Positions 1 through 5,814 of a stretch of DNA of 16,714 nucleotides are shown in pieces. The notes under the pieces were generated by a model. That model was not told the DNA's origin, ran no database searches, and saw nothing but the letters and a program-made list of their open reading frames with translations. A program made the position numbers and the translations under genes. The stretch comes from Planctomycetaceae bacterium (GTDB lineage Bacteria > Planctomycetota > Planctomycetia > Pirellulales > Thermoguttaceae): NCBI GenBank assembly GCA_031254675.1, contig JAIRTV010000390.1, positions 1 through 16,714 of the forward strand, written 5' to 3'. Within the stretch, counting starts at the first letter, position 1; every line of letters begins with the position of its first letter.

Positions 1-2073
1 GCGTTGTTATGGGTTGTCCGGTACTTTTACAAAATTCCCCTTTTCAAAACACAACACGAAATCCCTGCCTTGCCAACCGAATCCCAACACGAAGCAAACA
101 GCGAAAAGCTTGTCAGTGTAAACCATCAGCATTCTAATCGGGAAATTGTTATTTCGCCCCAAACCCGTGTTATGCCTCGAACCGATCTCAACCGCTACAC
201 GAAACCACAAACGAAATTGCCGGCAAAACCGTTTGAGATTGCCCGAAAGCGCAACGACGACACCAACGACAACGCCAATGATGACGACAGAAATGAGGAG
301 CGAGACGAAGACTATGAGGAGTTTGTTGAGGTTCCTGAGATTTTTGAAGTTGACAGCGAAACCGACGATTCCTTTGTGGCAGCCGAACCGAAAATTTATC
401 AGTTTCCGACGACGGATTTATTGACTTTGCCGGAGCCGTTTGATCAGGAAGAATATCTTGAGATGGTTCATCAGCAAGCGGCAATGCTTGAAAAAGCGTT
501 TTCTGATTTTAAGACGCAGGTTCAAGTTGTTGATATTCAGACGGGACCGGTGATTTCGCAATTTGAATTGAAGTTGGCGAAGGGGTTGCGGCTTAATTCG
601 ATTCAACGGTTATCGGATGATTTGGCGATTGCGATGAAGGTTCCGAGTGTTCGGATTGTTGCGCCGATTCCTGGTAAGAACACGGTGGGCGTGGAATTGC
701 CGAATGAGCATCGTCAAATGGTTCGGATTCGTGATGTGATTGAATCGAGTCCTGACGCGGAGGAAAAATACAATATTCCGATCTATCTTGGCAAAGATGT
801 TTCGGGGCAACCCATGATTATTGATTTGACGAAGTTGCCACATCTTTTGATTGCGGGGCGAACCGGAACCGGTAAGAGTGTTTGCCTTAATTCGATGATT
901 GTGTCGATTTTGATGACGCGCAGTCCGGAACAAGTTCGGATGTTGATGATTGATCCGAAAATGGTTGAGTTGAGTCCGTACAAAACGATTCCGCATTTGA
1001 TTCATCCGGTGGTAACCGACATGCGGAAAGCGGAAGCGATTTTGGCGTGGGCGGTGGAAAAGATGGAAGAGCGTTATCAATTGCTTGCTTCGGCGGGAGT
1101 TCGTCAAATTGGGGAGTACAATAAACTTTCCGAAGTGGAGTTGCGAAATCGTATGGGCATGCTGGATGCTTCCGAAGAAGAATGGGAAGAGATTCCGAAA
1201 TCGATGCCGTATTTGGTTATTATTGCGGATGAGATGGCGGATTTGATGATGATGGCGGCAAAAGAGGTGGAAACGCATATTATTCGGTTAGCGCAAAAAA
1301 GTCGAGCGGTAGGGATTCATCTTGTTTTGGCGACGCAAAAGCCGACAGTTGATATTGTGACGGGGTTGATTAAGTCGAATTTGCCGGCGAGAATTGCGTT
1401 TGGGGTGGCGACACGAACAGATAGTTTGGTGGTGTTGGATCGGATTGGAGCGGAGCGGTTACTGGGTAACGGCGACATGCTTTTTCTGCAACCCGGAACG
1501 AGTCAAGTTCTTCGTGGGCAAGGAACTTATGTGAGTGATAAGGAAATTGCGGCGATTATTGAGTTAATTGGTACGGATTGTCCTGATTTTGTTGAGGAGT
1601 TGGTTGCAATTGATCTTGACGACGAAGAGGCGGCAGGCAACGCGACCAGTTCCAATGATGACGACACAAAAATTCAACGTGATGAGTTGTACCATCAAGC
1701 GGTTGAGTTTATTATTCAACAGGGGCGTGGGTCGTTATCGTTGTTGCAACGTCGTTTTAGTGTTGGTTATGGTCGGGCGGCGCGGTTGATTGAATTTATG
1801 GCGGAAGACGGTATTGTTGGACCTTACAATGGTTCTAAACCGCGGGAAGTGATTATGACGCTTGGTGATTGGAAGCGCAAGCGGATTGCCGGAACATCCC
1901 ACAATACTTTACCGATACCGAAAAAAGTGGGTACTGTTTCGGGGTTTCGGCAATCTCTGTTGTCGGACAACAATGGTGAATCGCGTTACCGTTCTGAATA
2001 CCAATATTCAACATCGGAATTGGATCCAATAGACGACGACTTTAGCGAAGACGACGAATCCGAACTGATCTAA
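1..2073 (+). CDS. ftsK: DNA translocase FtsK/SpoIIIE family (5' end missing)
   Basis: This is the cytoplasmic motor part of FtsK, a hexameric ATPase that pumps DNA through the division septum and aligns the chromosome terminus for dimer resolution. Counting from the TTG at position 4, an acidic, repetitive linker spans about residues 80-125. The alpha domain follows near 170-235, then Walker A GRTGTGKS at 285-292 and Walker B with DEMADL at 409-414. The family-typical LATQKPTVDIVTGLIKSN stretch and GNGDMLFL follow. A winged-helix gamma domain, which reads polar KOPS sites in known FtsK proteins, lies at about 560-618. The frame is open to base 1 and the N-terminal membrane helices are absent, so the gene probably begins upstream of the window; the TTG at 4 is not a credible start. 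About 65 residues follow gamma and end in an acidic run, longer than the usual FtsK end. The stop is TAA at 2071-2073. Family assignment is very secure. Confidence 0.96.
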   Translation, partial: ALLWVVRYFYKIPLFKTQHEIPALPTESQHEANSEKLVSVNHQHSNREIVISPQTRVMPRTDLNRYTKPQTKLPAKPFEIARKRNDDTNDNANDDDRNEERDEDYEEFVEVPEIFEVDSETDDSFVAAEPKIYQFPTTDLLTLPEPFDQEEYLEMVHQQAAMLEKAFSDFKTQVQVVDIQTGPVISQFELKLAKGLRLNSIQRLSDDLAIAMKVPSVRIVAPIPGKNTVGVELPNEHRQMVRIRDVIESSPDAEEKYNIPIYLGKDVSGQPMIIDLTKLPHLLIAGRTGTGKSVCLNSMIVSILMTRSPEQVRMLMIDPKMVELSPYKTIPHLIHPVVTDMRKAEAILAWAVEKMEERYQLLASAGVRQIGEYNKLSEVELRNRMGMLDASEEEWEEIPKSMPYLVIIADEMADLMMMAAKEVETHIIRLAQKSRAVGIHLVLATQKPTVDIVTGLIKSNLPARIAFGVATRTDSLVVLDRIGAERLLGNGDMLFLQPGTSQVLRGQGTYVSDKEIAAIIELIGTDCPDFVEELVAIDLDDEEAAGNATSSNDDDTKIQRDELYHQAVEFIIQQGRGSLSLLQRRFSVGYGRAARLIEFMAEDGIVGPYNGSKPREVIMTLGDWKRKRIAGTSHNTLPIPKKVGTVSGFRQSLLSDNNGESRYRSEYQYSTSELDPIDDDFSEDDESELI

Positions 2074-2092
2074 TCAGTAAGATAAATTCAAA

Positions 2093-2143
2093 CGATTGTA
2101 TCAATCGATTGTTTTGTATTGAAATAATTGATTGTATTCAATA
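2093..2143 (+). terminator. Weak hairpins after ftsK, possible terminator
   Basis: Two small stems lie about 20 bases after the ftsK stop. CGATTG at 2093-2098 pairs with CAATCG at 2102-2107 and is followed by a short T run. TATTGAA at 2117-2123 pairs with TTCAATA at 2137-2143. Both stems are A+T-rich, and neither has a strong U tract. Position suggests a transcript end, but the structure alone is weak evidence. Confidence 0.3.
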
Positions 2144-2580
2144 ATCTGCTTACTCTTGATTCATTGGACTTAACGTTTTAACCGGACGATTCCTGAAAGA
2201 ACAGTGAATTAGAGCACAACAATGTTATAACCTTTTAACAATTTAGATGAAAATTTATCGATGTTCGCAATTGATCATTTTCAAATGTGTCACAATCAAT
2301 ATGCCCATAATTGAATCCTCTTTTGTTAGTGATTCTTTTCCATAGACAAAATAAATAAAATACAACTTTTAGAAAATTTAGGTTAGATTTTCCTGTTATA
2401 TTGTTTTGGAAAAATACAAAAACTTTTCCTGTTAATTAAACTTTTTCGTTATTTGGGACGATTTGATTTTGCAGGGATAATCGGTAAATTTGTATTTATT
2501 GACTAATTTTAGTGTTGAAGCGTCATTTTTTTGAAAATTCCTCTTATCAAAAAGAAAAAGAATTATTATACTTTGCCGCC

Positions 2581-2657
2581 TAAAAGGATTTTCCCAACGA
2601 TTGAGGAAAATTCATCGATAGAAGGATTCTATCGTTCATTACACAAGGAAGAAAAAA
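2581..2657 (+). promoter_or_regulatory. Structured leader with GGA motifs before the TolC-type gene
   Basis: A perfect 8-bp hairpin, CGATAGAA (2616-2623) with TTCTATCG (2627-2634), has a 3-base GGA loop and ends ten bases before the ribosome-binding site. GGA occurs four times in the leader, at 2586, 2605, 2624 (the loop) and 2647 (inside the AAGGAA Shine-Dalgarno at 2645-2650, seven bases before ATG 2658). Several GGA motifs, one in a hairpin loop and one in the Shine-Dalgarno, are the classic layout of a CsrA/RsmA-repressed mRNA. The hairpin and motifs are seen directly; CsrA control is inference, as no csrA is in the window. Confidence 0.45.
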
Positions 2658-4871
2658 ATGAATAGTCTCCGTTGTATTTTCATGGTTGTTTTGGGGATGT
2701 TCCTCGTGAGTTTGTGCAGCCAGATTGGTTGCCAACCGCAGCAACCACTTTACCTGACCGAAAAAGGGAACTACAAAAAGCATTTGACCACCAAAGCAAC
2801 ACGGATTGATTATCCGGATACCAATGTTCCGTCAACACTGGAAGTCTGCCAAACACTCGAACCGTTGACTTTGGATAACCCCAATCCAACCGATTATTGG
2901 GATTTAACGCTTGAAGAAGCAATTCAAATGGCGTTGAAAAACAGTAAAGTCGTTCGAACTCTCAACGGTGTTGGTTTTTCTCAAGCCGGAGTATCCGGTA
3001 CACCCGGAACACTTCTTGCGTCGCCGGCTGCGGTTGGAACTGTTTACGATCCGGCGTTGACCGAAAGCGATCCGCGTTACGGTATCGAAGCTGCTCTTTC
3101 TGCTTTTGACGGTCAATTAACAGCAACGGCAAACTGGTCGAAAACCGATGTTCCGCAACGTACGTTTGGTACGCCCAATCCTTACATTTCCAATTATCAG
3201 GACGATGCGGGAACTTTTTCGGTTGGTATTAATAAATATGCGGCAACAGGCGGGCAGTTTTACGCCAATCACGTTAACCAATATCGAATGGGTGATACGA
3301 CGCCGGTTAGTTGGACGAGTTATCTCGAAGGTGGTTTCCGTCAACCGTTGTTGCAGGGAATGGGGATTCAGTTCAATCGGATTGCCGGACCGGGAGCAAC
3401 TCCGGGATTTTATAACGGTGTGACGATTGCTCGAATCAGTACCGATATGGCATTGAACGATTTTGAAATGGCGGCGCGGAATCTTGTTGCGGATGTCGAA
3501 AAGGCGTACTGGAATTTGTATTATGCTTATCATCGTCTTGAATCGGTTAAATCGGGACGTGATGCTGCTCACCAAACTTGGGCGCAAACATACGCGATGT
3601 ACAAGGTTAGTGTTATTGGTGGACGCGCTCAGTATGAAGCTCAAGCGCGGAATAATTACTTTACGTTTCGTGCTCAATCGGAAGTTGCTCAAAGTAATTT
3701 GTTCAAAACGGAAAATACACTTCGATATATTATTGGTCTTACTTCGACGGATGGACGTTTAATTCGTCCTGTTGATGATCCGATTATTGCTCCACTGAAG
3801 CTTGATTGGCAGAATGTTGTTTGCGAATCGCTTTTGCGTTCGCCGGAACTTCGCAAACAAAAGTGGGATGTTAAGAGGCGTGAACTGGAATTGATTGCGT
3901 CCAAGAATTTTCTGTTACCGCGATTGGATTTTAATGCGAATTATCGTTGGACGGGCGCGGGCAAGGATCTTTTGAATCCTGACAACAGCCGCAGTAATGC
4001 TTATGGTTCGCTGACGAGTGGTAATTATGCGAGTTGGGTGATGGGTTTTGAGGCGTCGATGCCGTTTGGTTGGCGAAAAGAGTTGGCGGGGGTTCGCAAT
4101 GCCCAACTCCAATTAGCGCGATCTCGTGCGGTGTTGCAGGAGCAAGAATTGGAGTTGACTCATCAACTTGCTGATTCATTCCGTGAAATTAGTCAAGCGT
4201 ATCAACAGAGTCGTACAGTTTTGCAACGGCGTATTGCGGCGGATGATGAGGTGAGTTCGGTCAATGCTGCTTACAAAGCTGGAACAACCACATTGGATCA
4301 ATTACTTGATGCTCAACGTCGTCAGGCGGAAGCGGAAACGGAATATTATCGTTCGATCGTTGATTATAATTTGGCGATTATGATGTTACATTACCGCAAG
4401 GGTTCGTTGTTGGAATACAATAATGTTGCGTTATCGGAGGGAGCGTGGCCTGCCAAAGCGTATTTTGATGCCAAACGCCGTGCGAGAGAACGCGATGCCG
4501 GACATTATTTGAATTATGGATTTACTCGACCGCGAGTGGTGAGTCGTGGAATTTACCAGCAACATCAAAACAAGGAGAATACGATTTTTGATGGTCAAAT
4601 GTTTCCTGAATCTGTTCCGTCTGGTTCGCCGTTGATGGCGCCGCCGCCGCCGCAAGTTATTGAAACGCAATCGAATATTCCGTTGTTGCCGTCGAAGTCG
4701 GCAGTGGTTCCGGCGACCAACTCGGTTCCGCTCACAAACAACGAAACATCCGGTTCGTCATTGACTAATTCGCAAGTTTCGTTCACAACACCTTCTGTTG
4801 TCAAACCGGTACCAACAAGAAACAACCGGTATGTTGATGCCGAAAATTCTCCTTCGCTTCCACCGTTGTAA
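2658..4871 (+). CDS. TolC/NodT-family outer membrane efflux lipoprotein
   Basis: The product is an outer-membrane channel of the TolC (OEP) family, which forms trimeric exit ducts for tripartite efflux or type I secretion systems. A signal peptide covers residues 1-24, with Cys25 after SQIG as a plausible lipobox, so it is probably a NodT-like lipoprotein. The first OEP repeat starts with the typical LTLEEAIQMALKNS at about 83-96. A long helical core with ladder-like Q/A/E-rich segments runs to about 585 (DYNLAIMMLHYRKG). The last ~150 residues (Pro/Ser/Asn/Thr-rich, with a PPPP run) go beyond the usual TolC core, and total length 737 exceeds the common 420-500. ATG 2658 is set by the AAGGAA site at 2645-2650. 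No membrane-fusion protein or inner-membrane pump is adjacent, so the partner system is unknown. Confidence 0.9.
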   Translation: MNSLRCIFMVVLGMFLVSLCSQIGCQPQQPLYLTEKGNYKKHLTTKATRIDYPDTNVPSTLEVCQTLEPLTLDNPNPTDYWDLTLEEAIQMALKNSKVVRTLNGVGFSQAGVSGTPGTLLASPAAVGTVYDPALTESDPRYGIEAALSAFDGQLTATANWSKTDVPQRTFGTPNPYISNYQDDAGTFSVGINKYAATGGQFYANHVNQYRMGDTTPVSWTSYLEGGFRQPLLQGMGIQFNRIAGPGATPGFYNGVTIARISTDMALNDFEMAARNLVADVEKAYWNLYYAYHRLESVKSGRDAAHQTWAQTYAMYKVSVIGGRAQYEAQARNNYFTFRAQSEVAQSNLFKTENTLRYIIGLTSTDGRLIRPVDDPIIAPLKLDWQNVVCESLLRSPELRKQKWDVKRRELELIASKNFLLPRLDFNANYRWTGAGKDLLNPDNSRSNAYGSLTSGNYASWVMGFEASMPFGWRKELAGVRNAQLQLARSRAVLQEQELELTHQLADSFREISQAYQQSRTVLQRRIAADDEVSSVNAAYKAGTTTLDQLLDAQRRQAEAETEYYRSIVDYNLAIMMLHYRKGSLLEYNNVALSEGAWPAKAYFDAKRRARERDAGHYLNYGFTRPRVVSRGIYQQHQNKENTIFDGQMFPESVPSGSPLMAPPPPQVIETQSNIPLLPSKSAVVPATNSVPLTNNETSGSSLTNSQVSFTTPSVVKPVPTRNNRYVDAENSPSLPPL

Positions 4872-4905
4872 AACATTGAGCAAGGATTTTTTTTGAATTA
4901 TCATT

Positions 4906-4982
4906 ATTGTCCCATGCATCCCGACTGTTCCTAATATTTTTATGTTAGGGAGTTGTGGGGATTCACGGGACAAATGTTTTTT
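4906..4982 (+). terminator. Long hairpin plus T tract after the TolC-type gene
   Basis: TTGTCCC at 4907-4913 pairs with GGGACAA at 4967-4973. Inside, ATCCC near 4918-4922 pairs with the GGGGAT ending at 4962, and CCTAA near 4930-4934 pairs with TTAGG near 4945-4949. The result is an interrupted hairpin of about 68 nt, followed at once by six T's (4977-4982). It sits 35 bases after the TolC-type stop. This fits a rho-independent terminator, although the arm is longer than normal and could be a palindromic repeat element that doubles as one. Confidence 0.55.
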
Positions 4983-5014
4983 GGATTCCTGACAACAACT
5001 TAGACCTTTCTTCT

Positions 5015-5140
5015 AACTTTTCGCGTGTTTCGTGAAATTTCGCGTTGCATTTTTTCTAACACAAAACACACGGAATTTTTCTATCTTTTCCGTGTTCTCC
5101 ATGTATTCTGTGTTTGATTTATTCATGGAGAAAAGAATCA
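5015..5140. repeat. Degenerate GTGT/ATGT short-period repeat stretch
   Basis: The stretch contains loosely repeated units such as TTCGCGTGT, TTCGTG, TTCCGTGTTC, TCCATGTATTC and TCTGTGTTTG, spaced about nine bases apart. A hairpin ACACGGAA (5068-5075) with TTCCGTGT (5088-5095) lies in it. From memory, such TTCGTGT-like arrays are a common noncoding repeat class in planctomycete and other environmental genomes. The open frame at 5032-5226 looks like a by-product of the repeat rather than a protein. Confidence 0.4.
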
Positions 5141-5341
5141 TCAAAATAAGTGTTAAAGTGAAAGACCTTGTATTAAAGAGAGGTTCAAAATATCTCCGAC
5201 ACGCCGAATGCCAAATCAAAGTGTGACCGCAAACCAATTCGAGTAAGATTCTTGCCGACTTATCTTTGTGTTCGGCAGATAATTCGTGTTGCTTACCGTT
5301 TGGCGACGTCCCTTTTTTCCGTTTGGGAGGGCAAAAACCAG

Positions 5342-5420
5342 AAAAAGGTACGCACTTTAAGGCAAAAGGTACGCACTTTAAGGCAAAAGGTACGCACTTT
5401 AAAGCAAAAGGTACACACCA
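5342..5420. repeat. 21-bp tandem repeat, three full copies and one partial
   Basis: The unit AAAAGGTACGCACTTTAAGGC recurs with an exact 21-base period; GGTAC begins at 5347, 5368, 5389 and 5410. The first three copies are nearly identical. The fourth departs after GGTACACAC. The period is two helical turns, as in arrays of protein-binding sites, and is also seven codons, so every open frame through it encodes a heptapeptide repeat (AKGTHFK or QKVRTLR on the plus strand). The repeats abut without spacers, so this is not a CRISPR array. Confidence 0.85.
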
Positions 5421-5582
5421 AAACGTGAAAAAGACCCTAAATTAGGTGAATGATTGGCGTGAAATGTGTGATGTTGCCCTGAAGAGTCGGCGAACTTTCA
5501 GCAAAAGACTTTCAGCCAAACAAGAATGATTACTCACTTTAACAACCAACACGTAAACACTTACCATTTTTCTTATTTCGTA

Positions 5583-5732
5583 CTATTCATTCCAAGTTTC
5601 ATTACCATTTTTGTCAACGTATCCCGATTTACCATTTAGTTTTACACGAGCTAAACCTTTGAAGAAAGACCGAACCTTATCGTATTTCAAGGGAATGCTT
5701 TCTTTTCCGGTCTTGTCAATAAACTCTTGTCT
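5583..5732 (-). pseudogene. Fragment of a WG-repeat (KWG) protein
   Basis: Read on the minus strand from 5732 to the TAG at 5583-5585, this gives 49 residues in the pattern FIDKTGKESIPLKYD...GLARVKLNGKSGYVDKNG. That is the WG/KWG repeat (FIDKxGKxxIPxxYDxVxxFxEGLAxVxxxGKxGYIDxxG), a repeat family found in many bacteria with poorly known, often envelope-related or interaction roles. The fragment covers about one and a half repeats. It has no ATG or GTG start, and an in-frame TAG at 5733-5735 lies exactly where the inverted repeat begins. It is therefore read as the 3' relic of a longer gene whose upstream part was lost. Repeat identity is secure; the history is inference. Confidence 0.75.
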
Positions 5733-5793
5733 CTAGCGTTCACAAGGTGTTTGCGAATTTAGGCAGATAAACACACCAACCTGCGAACGCTAG
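5733..5793. repeat. 61-bp inverted-repeat unit
   Basis: CTAGCGTTC at 5733-5741 is the exact reverse complement of GAACGCTAG at 5785-5793. The inner flanks (CACAAGGTGT against ACACACCAACCTG) continue the symmetry imperfectly. The unit sits between the stop of the porin gene (5815) and the start of the WG fragment, and its left arm supplies the fragment's in-frame TAG. On the minus strand it follows the porin stop by 21 bases, so it could act as a transcript-end structure, but no T tract follows. It may equally be a small palindromic or mobile repeat. Confidence 0.55.
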
Positions 5794-5814
5794 GAAATAC
5801 TTTATTGGTTGCCA

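Larger units (their letters stand above)
2074..2657. other. Intergenic gap between ftsK and TolC-type gene
   Basis: This 584-base, strongly A+T-rich gap shows no coding fragment that I can recognise on either strand. Just after ftsK there are weak hairpins (2093-2107 and 2117-2143). An 11-base direct repeat TTTTCCTGTTA occurs at 2388-2398 and 2424-2434. A possible -10 element TATACT lies at 2567-2572, but I see no matching -35. The last 80 bases form the structured leader of the next gene and are listed separately. Confidence 0.6.
4872..5814. other. Repeat-rich intergenic region with a gene relic
   Basis: This 943-base gap contains no intact gene. In order it holds a long terminator-like hairpin (4906-4982), a GTGT-rich stretch with hairpins (about 5015-5140), four 21-bp tandem repeats (5342-5420), a 9-base direct repeat ACTTTCAGC (5494-5502 and 5508-5516), a WG-repeat coding fragment on the minus strand (5583-5732) and an inverted-repeat unit (5733-5793). 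A frame open from 5177 to 5428 crosses the tandem repeats but has no good start. The mixture suggests a spot that has gathered insertions and deletions. Confidence 0.7.

Noticed and set aside
610..1278. 222-residue open frame on the minus strand inside ftsK
   Set aside because: It is antisense to the conserved FtsK motor, rich in His/Asn/Arg as expected from reversed G/T-rich codons, and has no domain or start signal.
3117..3692. 191-residue open frame on the minus strand inside the TolC-type gene
   Set aside because: It is a compositional shadow of a strongly supported gene; Arg/Ile/Ser-rich with no recognisable family.
5032..5226. 64-residue plus-strand frame and 74-residue minus-strand frame in the GTGT stretch
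   Set aside because: Their repeated FSVFSMYSVF-type content follows from the DNA repeat; no start signals.
5342..5420. Possible CRISPR array
   Set aside because: The 21-bp units abut with no spacers and there are no cas genes.
5733..5793. Integron attC site
   Set aside because: The arms do not contain the RYYYAAC and GTTRRRY core sites, and no integrase is present.
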